Shown here: positions 1-6,602 of the stretch, piece by piece | Position numbering within the stretch: the first letter of the stretch is position 1 | Layout of the letters: the number at the start of each line of letters is the position of its first letter | Assembly: GCA_017523305.1 (NCBI GenBank) | Contig: JAFWWV010000114.1 | Location: forward strand, 1 to 53,257 | Length of the DNA stretch: 53,257 nt | Origin: Clostridia bacterium | GTDB taxonomy: Bacteria; Bacillota; Clostridia; Christensenellales; UBA1242 | Direction of reading: 5' to 3' | The notes under the pieces: generated by a model | Database searches by the model: none | Told to the model about the DNA's origin: nothing | Seen by the model: only the letters and a program-made list of their open reading frames with translations | Position numbers and translations under genes: made by a program

Positions 1-1
1 C

Positions 2-538
2 AAACTTCAACACGGACATATGCAACAAGTAGGTTATGATATGTATGTTAAACTTTTAAATGAAGCTGTAAGCGAAATTAAAGGTGAAAAAGTTGAAGAA
101 TTAAGAGAAGTTAAAATAGATATTGCTATTAATGCTTTCTTGCCAAATTCTTATATTTCTCAAAATGAAAATAGAATTGATTTTTATACAAAAGTTAGCA
201 AATTAAAAACTGTTGAAGAGTTGCAAAAATTATTGCAAGATACTAATAATATTTACGGAGTTGCACCAAAATCTGTAGAACAATTGTGTTATGTTGGTTT
301 GATTAAAAATTTGGCTCAAAAAATAGGTGTAAAAACAGTAAAATTAGACGAATTTGGTTGTAAAGTGATTTTTTACCCTGAAATTGATGATAAAATATAT
401 GCATATTTATCAAAAACAACAGTAGATTTTGTTTTAACAAACGAAAAAATGCCAATAATTACATTAAGAAAACAGCCTGATATGCAACAATTGCAACAAA
501 ATTTAATAAAATTTTTAATTAATTGTTTACAAAATTAA
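2..538 (+). CDS. mfd: Transcription-repair coupling factor Mfd, C-terminal fragment
   Basis: The reading frame is already open at base 2 and runs to a TAA stop at 536-538, so this is the 3' end of a gene that begins outside the window. The visible residues start just before an H-G-H-M-Q-Q-V-G-Y-D-M-Y stretch, which matches the end of the Mfd translocase module (family pattern GHxxxVGFDLY). The regulatory C-terminal domain follows (NAFLPNSYI, then RIDFYTKV and YGVAP). Mfd is a DNA translocase that removes stalled RNA polymerase and recruits UvrA. A downstream PrsA-like foldase gene is the usual neighbour of mfd in Clostridia and supports the call. The usual D-R-F/Y-G motif reads N-I-Y-G here, so the domain is somewhat divergent. 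Confidence 0.85.
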   Translation, partial: KLQHGHMQQVGYDMYVKLLNEAVSEIKGEKVEELREVKIDIAINAFLPNSYISQNENRIDFYTKVSKLKTVEELQKLLQDTNNIYGVAPKSVEQLCYVGLIKNLAQKIGVKTVKLDEFGCKVIFYPEIDDKIYAYLSKTTVDFVLTNEKMPIITLRKQPDMQQLQQNLIKFLINCLQN

Positions 539-548
539 AAATAAATAA

Positions 549-577
549 TTGCTTTTATCTTTTGGTTATTGTATAAT
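549..577 (+). promoter_or_regulatory. Candidate housekeeping promoter for the foldase gene
   Basis: A TTGCTT -35-like box at 549-554 lies 17 bp before a perfect TATAAT at 572-577. Transcription would start near 584 and give a leader of about 140 nt before the GTG start at 728. This is read from sequence only. Confidence 0.6.
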
Positions 578-578
578 G

Positions 579-693
579 TAACTTGCTTATATTGTATCTT
601 ATTAAAAGTCTGTTTTTAATTATATTAAAATTAAGCAAAATTAATAAGAAATTAAGCAAGTTATTTTTTGTTAATTAACCTAAATATTAGGTT
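579..693 (+). promoter_or_regulatory. Leader with inverted repeats upstream of the foldase gene
   Basis: TAACTTGCTTA (579-589) and TAAGCAAGTTA (653-663) are perfect 11-bp reverse complements. A second TTAAGCAA copy at 631-638 could pair with the left arm instead. A separate short hairpin, AACCTAA-ATA-TTAGGTT (677-693), is followed by a T-rich stretch and lies about 35 bp before the start codon. The arrangement would suit a folded regulatory leader or attenuator, but no known riboswitch class is recognised. Confidence 0.4.
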
Positions 694-727
694 GTTTAAT
701 TTTTAAAAAAAATTAGGAGTTATCATT

Positions 728-2572
728 GTGAAAAAGAAAATTGCAACACTACTTATGTTTTTGTTTTCCTGCTTGTCAATTTTTACTGGCTGTAATTTGT
801 TTGATACAAACAACTATGCTGGTTTAAATTCTGTTGTTGCTACATCAGGCGAAATTGAAATTACTAGGGAACAACTTATTAATGCCTATAATAGTTCAGG
901 TTATTACTATAACAACTATTATGGTCAATCTATGGAAGAAGCATTAAAATCAACTATCAACGATTTAATTGATAGACAATATATGCTTAACTATGTTGAA
1001 AAACTTGAAAAAACTGATAATAGATATGCTTTAACAGATGCTGAAAAATATGATGTAATTAAAGAAACTTGGGATTACATTGATTCTTCTATTGAAAGCA
1101 TTGTAAAAGAAGTTAGAAAAGATTTAAAACTCTCTTCTGAAGATCTTTCAACTGAAACAGAAGAAGAATCTTCTTCAAATTCTGAAAGTGAAGAAACATC
1201 TTTTAAAGCAAAAGAAGTTTACAAATCTAAATTTACAAAAGACAGTAAAGGTAGAATTGTAAAAATTGAAGAAGAAGAAAATAATTACATTCCAACAAAT
1301 AAAACTAAATATGATTACGAACTTAAATTAAGTAGTACTAATAAAGACTACGAAACTATTGTTTGGAATAGATATATTACTTCATTAAAGAAAAACCAAG
1401 CACCTTACAATTACAATGATACTTCTGATAAAGCTGTATTCAATAGAGAAATTGATAGGGCATATAAAACAAACTTAGAAAATGCTAAACTTGAAAAGTT
1501 TGAAAATATTTATAAAAACAATTTTGGTTTAGATTATTATGAAGATGGAGAAGGTAAATTTGTTTACTATATTAATGATGTAACATTACAAAAAGTTGCA
1601 GAAAAGTATACAAGTATTTATTCTTCAAATAAAGAATTATATAATATGACTTATAGTAAAAATAATGTTGCTAACCTTGAAAGTGATTTAAATAGTTTCT
1701 ATAAAACATTAACAAACACTTCTTCAAGAGAAAATTATTTTTATTATGGCGAACCTGCTGATGATGAACAATTGCTTACTTGTTTGCATATTTTAGTTAA
1801 GTTTACTAAAGAACAAGAAAACTTAATTAGTGAACATGAAAAAGATCCATTGCTTCAAAACTATTTAGAAGAAATTTTAGCAGACGATAAATCACAAGCA
1901 AATACTTTAGCTTATGCAAGAAGTTATAATGAAGATGGAGAAGAAACTATTTCAACAACAGGTACAAGTGTTGAACAAGTTTTTGCAGAATTAACTTCAA
2001 GAATTCAACAAGAAGTAACTGTAGGTGCAAGTAACGCTGACTATATTAATCAAGTAACAAAAATCTTTGACGAATTTATTTATAAATATAATCAAGATTC
2101 TGGTATTATGAATGCTAAATTTGATTATGTTGTTGGTACAGAAACAAGTGCTATGGTTAATAGTTTTACAGAAGTAGTTCGTAAATTATATAACAATGGT
2201 GTTGCAGATTATAATGAAAAATCTGTAAAAGCTGATTATAATGAAGATGTAACTTTATACTTCCCAAATGGTGTAGGTTATGCTGGTGCAATTTCAGCTC
2301 CATTCCTTGAAGAAGCAAGTAACTATAAGGGTTACCACATTGTTTTATACACAGGTAAATTAGAAAATGTTGTTGCAGAAGGTTTAAATGCAACAAATGT
2401 TTATGCTAAACTTGGCAACGTAAAAACATCAGTTGCTTATGGCCAAAGCATATTTGAATTTGTTTTTGATAAATTAACTAAAGATAGTTATTCTCAGCAT
2501 CAAGCAGATATCTTAGCTACAAACGAAAAAGATACTGTATATAACACAGCTAATTTTTCAGACTTATATTAA
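728..2572 (+). CDS. PrsA/SurA-like foldase lipoprotein (divergent parvulin)
   Basis: A 614-aa exported lipoprotein with a GTG start preceded by AGGAG at about 715. Residues 1-21 form a signal peptide ending in the lipobox I-F-T-G-C, so Cys22 is the predicted lipidation and anchoring residue. Residues about 35-100 resemble a SurA/PrsA N-terminal chaperone domain (ITREQLINAY, then STINDLIDRQYM). A Ser/Glu-rich low-complexity stretch follows at about 135-160. A split parvulin-like rotamase domain spans about 350-545: CLHILVKF at about 352 fits the family ASHILVK strand, and GYHIVLYTG near 535 fits the closing GYHII strand, with a long insert between them. Location directly after mfd is the common clostridial place for PrsA-type foldases. 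The likely role is folding exported proteins at the outer membrane face. Whether the degenerate rotamase is active is unclear. Confidence 0.7.
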   Translation: MKKKIATLLMFLFSCLSIFTGCNLFDTNNYAGLNSVVATSGEIEITREQLINAYNSSGYYYNNYYGQSMEEALKSTINDLIDRQYMLNYVEKLEKTDNRYALTDAEKYDVIKETWDYIDSSIESIVKEVRKDLKLSSEDLSTETEEESSSNSESEETSFKAKEVYKSKFTKDSKGRIVKIEEEENNYIPTNKTKYDYELKLSSTNKDYETIVWNRYITSLKKNQAPYNYNDTSDKAVFNREIDRAYKTNLENAKLEKFENIYKNNFGLDYYEDGEGKFVYYINDVTLQKVAEKYTSIYSSNKELYNMTYSKNNVANLESDLNSFYKTLTNTSSRENYFYYGEPADDEQLLTCLHILVKFTKEQENLISEHEKDPLLQNYLEEILADDKSQANTLAYARSYNEDGEETISTTGTSVEQVFAELTSRIQQEVTVGASNADYINQVTKIFDEFIYKYNQDSGIMNAKFDYVVGTETSAMVNSFTEVVRKLYNNGVADYNEKSVKADYNEDVTLYFPNGVGYAGAISAPFLEEASNYKGYHIVLYTGKLENVVAEGLNATNVYAKLGNVKTSVAYGQSIFEFVFDKLTKDSYSQHQADILATNEKDTVYNTANFSDLY

Positions 2573-2607
2573 TTTTTTAAACTAAAGAATAATTAAAAGG
2601 AGGAGTC

Positions 2608-4125
2608 ATGGCTGTAAAAAAGAATAAAAAGGCTAATAAATATAGTGCAAAAACTAAAACTAAAAAACTAGATGATGTAGTACTTGAAAATTCACAAGAA
2701 CAGTTAGAAGAAACTTCTCCTGAAAAAATAAAAAAAGAAATAAAAGAACCAAAACTTAAAAAACTTTTATTTAAAAAAGAAAAACTTCGCCGTTTTAGAA
2801 AAAACTATGGCGCTCAAGTTTCAGACGATAGTAGGTTATTTATCTCTCAAATAGAATCTGAAAAATATGCCATAATAGAACATTCTCAAAGCGAAGAAAG
2901 AGTAAAAAAAATAAAAACAAATACTCAAAGCAAATCTAAAAAGAAAAAATGGTTAAACTTTTTATATTTTGCTTTAAATATTGTTGTTATTGCAATTGTT
3001 CTTTGGGTTCAACTTGCTAAAGAAAGTAACCCAATGGAATCTCTTGCTTCTATTTTAGATGTTAACTGGTGGTTTATTTTAGCTGCTGTTGCAACCTTCT
3101 TAATTTGTATGGTTATGGACCAGTTAAAATATTCTATTTTAATAAAAAAAGCAACCGGTAATTTTAGGTTTAATTTATCATATAAAATGGCTGTTGTTGG
3201 TAGACATTACGATATTATTACTCCACTTAGTACTGGTGGCCAACCTTTTCAAATCTTTTATGCTCATAAATATGGTATAAAAGTAGGTGAATCAACATCT
3301 ATTGCTTTAGGTAGATATATGTTATATCAAATTATCTACTTTATGTGTATTACATTCTTCTTAGTTAGAAATTTCTTTACAGGTACATTAGATGCTGCAA
3401 TGGGTGACGTTGCAGGTGGAGTAGTTTCTACTTTAAGTTGGATTGGTTATGCTTGTTGTGCAGTTGTTATTTTTACTGTTTTCTTTGTTTCACTTAATCG
3501 TAGAGCAGGAGCAGGATTCGTTGCTGGAGTATTCAAACTGCTAAATAAAATTAAAATAGGTAAGTTTAGAATATTCAAAGACTATAAATCAGCTTTCGTA
3601 GGTGCTATGAAAACTGTTAATAGTTGGCAAAAAACAACTAAAAAATATAGCAAATCATTTAGTGTTTTATTTATAAACATTGTTTGCTCACTTATTTATT
3701 TCTTCTCATGGTATATAATGCCTTTCTTCGTTTTTACAGCTTTCGACTATCCAATTAATGGTTGGAATCCAAGTATGATAATGCCAATTATGACAATTGC
3801 TATTATGGTTGACTTAACTTCTGCTTTCAATCCAATTCCTATGGGTATTGGAACTGCAGACTTAAGTTTTACAGTTTTATACGGTAGCTTGTTTGCTAGT
3901 GGTGCACAAGTTTGGGCTTTAATTATTTGGAGAATTTTAACTTATTACATCTATATTATTCAAGGCTTATTAATGCTTACTTACGACTATGTTATTGGTG
4001 ATAAAAGACTTGCTAAAAATAAAGAGTTTTGGATGTTGCCTTATCGTCAAAGAGTAAAAATAAAATTAAGAGAAGCTAGAGAGAAATTAAGAATAAAAAT
4101 TAAAAAGAAAGATAAAGAAGTTTAA
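2608..4125 (+). CDS. Flippase-like integral membrane protein (YbhN/UPF0104, LPG-synthase TM domain type)
   Basis: A 505-aa protein with an excellent AGGAGG ribosome site about 8 bp before the ATG, 35 bp after the foldase gene, so probably co-transcribed with it. Residues 1-110 are a lysine-rich, probably cytoplasmic extension. Several membrane segments follow, the first at about residues 114-132 and the next near 150-168. The motif TPLSTGGQPFQIFYAHKYG at about 208-226 is characteristic of the UPF0104/lysylphosphatidylglycerol synthase transmembrane family, and the segment NPIPMGIGTADLSF near 411-424 is another conserved loop. The tail (about 475-505) is highly basic and helical. Family members include the flippase part of MprF and proteins tied to lipid or glycolipid movement; no synthase domain is present. 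The substrate cannot be told. The stop codon lies inside the terminator stem. Confidence 0.75.
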   Translation: MAVKKNKKANKYSAKTKTKKLDDVVLENSQEQLEETSPEKIKKEIKEPKLKKLLFKKEKLRRFRKNYGAQVSDDSRLFISQIESEKYAIIEHSQSEERVKKIKTNTQSKSKKKKWLNFLYFALNIVVIAIVLWVQLAKESNPMESLASILDVNWWFILAAVATFLICMVMDQLKYSILIKKATGNFRFNLSYKMAVVGRHYDIITPLSTGGQPFQIFYAHKYGIKVGESTSIALGRYMLYQIIYFMCITFFLVRNFFTGTLDAAMGDVAGGVVSTLSWIGYACCAVVIFTVFFVSLNRRAGAGFVAGVFKLLNKIKIGKFRIFKDYKSAFVGAMKTVNSWQKTTKKYSKSFSVLFINIVCSLIYFFSWYIMPFFVFTAFDYPINGWNPSMIMPIMTIAIMVDLTSAFNPIPMGIGTADLSFTVLYGSLFASGAQVWALIIWRILTYYIYIIQGLLMLTYDYVIGDKRLAKNKEFWMLPYRQRVKIKLREAREKLRIKIKKKDKEV

Positions 4126-4147
4126 TTAATTTTAAACTTCTTTTTTT
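4114..4147 (+). terminator. Rho-independent terminator after the flippase-like gene
   Basis: GAAGTTTAA (117-125 of the 4,000s) pairs with TTAAACTTC (4132-4140), extended by AAA/TTT, and is followed by an uninterrupted T run. It overlaps the last codons and stop of the preceding gene, ending the foldase-flippase transcript. Confidence 0.8.
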
Positions 4148-4212
4148 ATGCTTTTTTTAAATATTTTTATTAAGAGGGTTTATATTTTTATTAAGTGTAA
4201 ATACTTTAAGGT

Positions 4213-4701
4213 ATGAAAAAAGCCGTAAATTTTTTAATTTTTGTGCCAATGCTACTTTTTGGTTTGTTTTTTTATAATAATAATGTTTTTTATAATAAGT
4301 TTAAAGAATATAACAACACAACCTTTTGTTATGTTTATAGTAATAAAAATTTTACTAATAAAACTGAAAACTTAAATACAGTTTTTACAAATTTTAAAAC
4401 AATAAATAATGGAGATAAAACTTTTTTATATTTTAGTAAAATGAAAACTAAAATTTTTGAAACGCCTGATTATATGCAAGTTTGTTTTTTAGGTTCTCAT
4501 AACCAAGTGCAAGAGATTATAAAGGACTTAAATTTAAATAAAGTTTTTAGTGAAAAGTTTGAAAATTATTTTTCATTTTATGGGTATTCTTCTAATTGGG
4601 TAAAATACAAAATACTAAAAAACAAAAAAGTAAATTTTCAAATTGTATTTAAAGAAAATAAAATTACAATAGGGTATCCTATGATTTACGGCTCATTTTA
4701 A
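4213..4701 (+). CDS. Small membrane-anchored protein, possibly YwmB-like
   Basis: A 162-aa protein with one N-terminal hydrophobic segment (residues about 4-22), which is either a membrane anchor or an uncleaved signal. The rest is a soluble, Lys/Asn/Phe-rich extracytoplasmic domain. The ending NFQIVFKENKITIGYPMIYG resembles the C-terminus of YwmB (TATA-box-like fold), where a pattern like 'IGTPII' closes the domain. YwmB genes often sit near spoIID and spoIIQ in spore formers, and spoIIQ starts 59 bp downstream here, so the context supports the idea. The similarity is weak and by eye only. The ribosome site is poor (TAAGG very close to the ATG), so the start is uncertain. Confidence 0.55.
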   Translation: MKKAVNFLIFVPMLLFGLFFYNNNVFYNKFKEYNNTTFCYVYSNKNFTNKTENLNTVFTNFKTINNGDKTFLYFSKMKTKIFETPDYMQVCFLGSHNQVQEIIKDLNLNKVFSEKFENYFSFYGYSSNWVKYKILKNKKVNFQIVFKENKITIGYPMIYGSF

Positions 4702-4759
4702 AAATAAAATGTTTAAATATCTTAAAACTGTAAACAATTTTTGTAGGAGGATAAAAAGT

Positions 4760-5350
4760 ATGTCTTACAAAGAAAGTTTAAAAAGTTTTTTTATTAGATT
4801 CAAAAGAGTAATTATTGCTTCAGGTTTATGTGTTCTTGCTATGGCTATTATAGGGGTGGTTGCTTACAAGTCAACAAACCAAGTAACTATAAATAAAAAT
4901 GAAATGGTTCAAACTTCAGCACCAACGTCAGTTTCTTTTATTATGCCTATAAAAGATGGTGAAATTATTAAAGATTTTTCAAACACAGCTTTAAAATATA
5001 ATTCTACACTAAAACAATGGGAAGCACATAAAGCAGTAGATATTAAAGGTGCTGACAACTCTGATGTTATGGCTGTTTTATCTGGCGAAGTTGTTTCTGT
5101 TGAATCAAATTATTTAAAAGGGACTGTTGTTACAATTAAACATAATAAATCTTTGCAAACGGTTTATGCTTCACTTGATGAAAATGTAAAAGTAAAAGTA
5201 GGGGATAAAGTAAAAACAGGTGATGTAATTGGTAAAGTTTCAACAAGCGCTAAAAGTGAATCTAATGACGGGGCACATTTGCATTTTGAAGTTTTAGTTG
5301 ATAATGTAAAAACGGATCCAAACTTATATTTAAATTTAGGTGATAAATAA
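4760..5350 (+). CDS. spoIIQ: SpoIIQ-like M23 (LytM) engulfment protein
   Basis: A 196-aa protein. I choose the ATG at 4760 because a perfect AGGAGG lies at 4745-4750; the in-frame ATG at 4709 has no such site. Residues about 17-36 are a single membrane anchor. The LytM domain covers about 62-190. The zinc-site residues His90 and Asp94 (in H-K-A-V-D) and His173/His175 (H-L-H) are present, so a metal site may form as in clostridial SpoIIQ. At the usual Y-x-H-L catalytic position the sequence is Y-A-S-L (Ser138), so hydrolytic activity is doubtful. In spore formers SpoIIQ sits in the forespore membrane and binds SpoIIIAH across the intermembrane space during engulfment. The short exported single-domain form, the preceding YwmB-like gene and the nearby spoIIID support this over a general cell-wall endopeptidase. 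Confidence 0.78.
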   Translation: MSYKESLKSFFIRFKRVIIASGLCVLAMAIIGVVAYKSTNQVTINKNEMVQTSAPTSVSFIMPIKDGEIIKDFSNTALKYNSTLKQWEAHKAVDIKGADNSDVMAVLSGEVVSVESNYLKGTVVTIKHNKSLQTVYASLDENVKVKVGDKVKTGDVIGKVSTSAKSESNDGAHLHFEVLVDNVKTDPNLYLNLGDK

Positions 5351-5420
5351 TTTTTTTTCTAAAACAAAAATTTTCTTTAATTTTATAAAATTGATATCTA
5401 AATAATTTTTTGTAATTTGC

Positions 5421-5449
5421 TTTACTAAAAAACTTTAATATAGTATAAT
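5421..5449 (+). promoter_or_regulatory. Candidate sigma-A-type promoter for acpP
   Basis: TTTACT (5421-5426) is followed after 17 bp by a perfect TATAAT (5444-5449). It lies 30 bp before the acpP start and gives a very short leader containing the GGAGG site. Confidence 0.7.
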
Positions 5450-5479
5450 TTGCTGTGTAAAAAATGGAGGAATTTTTTT

Positions 5480-5722
5480 ATGACTATTGATAAAGTTAAA
5501 GAAATGTTAGCAAACCAACTTAATGTTGAAGTTGATAAAATTAATGAAGGTTCAAAAATTATTGAAGACTTAGGCGCAGATTCACTCGATATGATTGAAA
5601 TGCTTATGGCTTTAGAAGAAGAATTTAATATCAGCGTTCCAGACGATAAAGCTGAAGGTTTAAAAACTGTTGGCGATATTGCAGCATTTATTGATGAAAA
5701 TGCTAACGGCGATAATAAATAA
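5480..5722 (+). CDS. acpP: Acyl carrier protein
   Basis: An 80-aa acidic protein of typical ACP length. I choose the ATG at 5480 because GGAGG lies at 5466-5470; a longer in-frame reading from 5450 would begin inside the -10/leader region and add non-homologous residues. The phosphopantetheine site is G-A-D-S-L-D with Ser35 as the attachment residue, followed by the conserved recognition helix (MIEMLMALEEEF) and a final acidic helix. ACP carries growing acyl chains for fatty acid and phospholipid synthesis in the cytoplasm. It is monocistronic here, between sporulation genes, with its own promoter and terminator rather than in a fab/plsX operon. Confidence 0.95.
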   Translation: MTIDKVKEMLANQLNVEVDKINEGSKIIEDLGADSLDMIEMLMALEEEFNISVPDDKAEGLKTVGDIAAFIDENANGDNK

Positions 5723-5749
5723 TTAAATAAACATTTACATTTTAACTTT

Positions 5750-5782
5750 AAAGAGATGGTATTTAAATACCGTCTCTTTTTT
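5750..5782 (+). terminator. Rho-independent terminator after acpP
   Basis: A strong hairpin: the arm AAAGAGATGGTAT (5750-5762) pairs with the arm ending in CCGTCTCTTT (to 5779), with one G-T pair and a small AT loop, followed by a T run. Confidence 0.9.
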
Positions 5783-5852
5783 ATTTGTTTTGTTTTAAAA
5801 TAAACAATTATAAATTAATAAAAAATAATTATAAAAAAAATAAAAAAAATAT

Positions 5853-5881
5853 ACATATTTCGTCAAAATTCAACATATGTT
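5853..5881 (+). promoter_or_regulatory. Candidate sigma-E-like promoter for spoIIID
   Basis: ACATATTT (5853-5860), 13 bp, then CATATGTT (5874-5881) resembles the mother-cell sigma-E pattern (-35 xxATATTT, -10 CATACAnT), with mismatches in the -10. spoIIID is a known sigma-E target in other spore formers, which is why it is reported. Confidence 0.35.
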
Positions 5882-5910
5882 TTTAACATATAAAAAGGGG
5901 CGAAATATTT

Positions 5911-6156
5911 ATGAAAAATAACATTGAAAATAGAGTATATTTAGAAGCAGAATTTATTTTAAAAAATAAATGTACAATTAGAAGTATGACAAGTGTTTTT
6001 AATGTATCAAAAAGTACTATACATTTTGATTTAAGTAAAAGATTGAAAAGATATAATTATTCGCTTTTTGTTAAGGTAGATAAAATATTAAAATTTAATT
6101 TATCTCAAAGACATATTAGAGGTGGTAAATCTACAAAAAATAAATATTTAAAATAA
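5911..6156 (+). CDS. spoIIID: Sporulation transcriptional regulator SpoIIID
   Basis: An 81-aa DNA-binding protein with an AGGGG ribosome site about 10 bp before the ATG. It contains a helix-turn-helix at about residues 21-45 whose recognition part reads FNVSKSTIHFDLSKRL, very close to the family pattern FGVSKSTVHKDLTERL. The hallmark C-terminal motif RHIRGGKSTKNKY matches RHLRGGEATKLKY of B. subtilis SpoIIID. SpoIIID is a small mother-cell regulator that activates and represses part of the sigma-E regulon during sporulation, acting as a monomer that uses the HTH and the basic tail. Length is normal for the family (about 80-95 aa). It has no operon partner; the next gene starts 447 bp away. 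Confidence 0.92.
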   Translation: MKNNIENRVYLEAEFILKNKCTIRSMTSVFNVSKSTIHFDLSKRLKRYNYSLFVKVDKILKFNLSQRHIRGGKSTKNKYLK

Positions 6157-6327
6157 AAAACTTATAAAACTATAAATATTTTATTTTCGCTTAATTAAAG
6201 GCTTTTAAATAGTAAAAAACAATACTTAAATAAAAATAATATTAATTTTAACCGTATAAGTAGTTTTTTTAATAATTTTTTGTTTTTTATATAAAATAAT
6301 GTTAATAAATATCACAAAAACAAACTC

Positions 6328-6349
6328 GACCAAATGGTCTTTATTTTTG
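6328..6349 (+). terminator. Weak terminator-like hairpin after spoIIID
   Basis: GACC-AAAT-GGTC (6328-6339) is followed by TTTATTTTT. The stem is short, but it is the only hairpin-plus-T-tract between the spoIIID stop and the promoter of the giant gene. Confidence 0.4.
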
Positions 6350-6504
6350 ATATAAAAAACAAAAAAAACATATAAAAATATCTTTAAAAAAATACAAAAA
6401 AAAGATAGATTTTTTTGATAAAAAATCCTTAAAAAAATGCTAAAAATTTATTAAAAATTTTTGTGCAAAAATTAATGAAAAATAATACTTTTTTACACCT
6501 ATTT

Positions 6505-6587
6505 ATTTGACATAATATTACACTTTAAAATATAATAAATTATAATATAATATTTATTTATATTTATTATAAAAATTTGACATAATA
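6505..6587 (+). repeat. 13-bp direct repeat flanking the giant-gene-1 start site
   Basis: ATTTGACATAATA occurs at 6505-6517 and again, identically, at 6575-6587. The first copy contains the -35 box of the promoter; the second lies in the predicted leader just before the ribosome site and has no matching -10. It may be a pair of regulator binding sites or a duplicated promoter piece. Confidence 0.5.
6507..6536 (+). promoter_or_regulatory. Consensus promoter of giant lipoprotein gene 1
   Basis: Perfect TTGACA (6507-6512) and perfect TATAAT (6531-6536) with 18-bp spacing. This predicts strong vegetative transcription starting near 6543, about 60 nt before the ATG. Confidence 0.75.
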
Positions 6588-6602
6588 AGGGTAGGTGTCA
6601 TT

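Larger units (their letters stand above)
6157..6602 (+). other. AT-rich intergenic region between spoIIID and giant gene 1
   Basis: About 446 bp without a credible gene. It contains many A and T tracts, a weak terminator-like hairpin (6328-6349), a short AT hairpin GATTTTTT/AAAAAATC (6408-6427), a consensus promoter (6507-6536) and a 13-bp direct repeat. Nothing else is recognisable. Confidence 0.7.

Noticed and set aside
4709-4759. Longer spoIIQ reading from the ATG at 4709
   Set aside because: No ribosome site precedes it, whereas a perfect AGGAGG precedes the ATG at 4760; the extra 17 residues precede the membrane anchor without family support.
5450-5479. Longer acyl carrier protein reading from 5450
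   Set aside because: It would begin directly at the end of the promoter -10 box and add residues absent from ACPs; 5480 has a GGAGG site.
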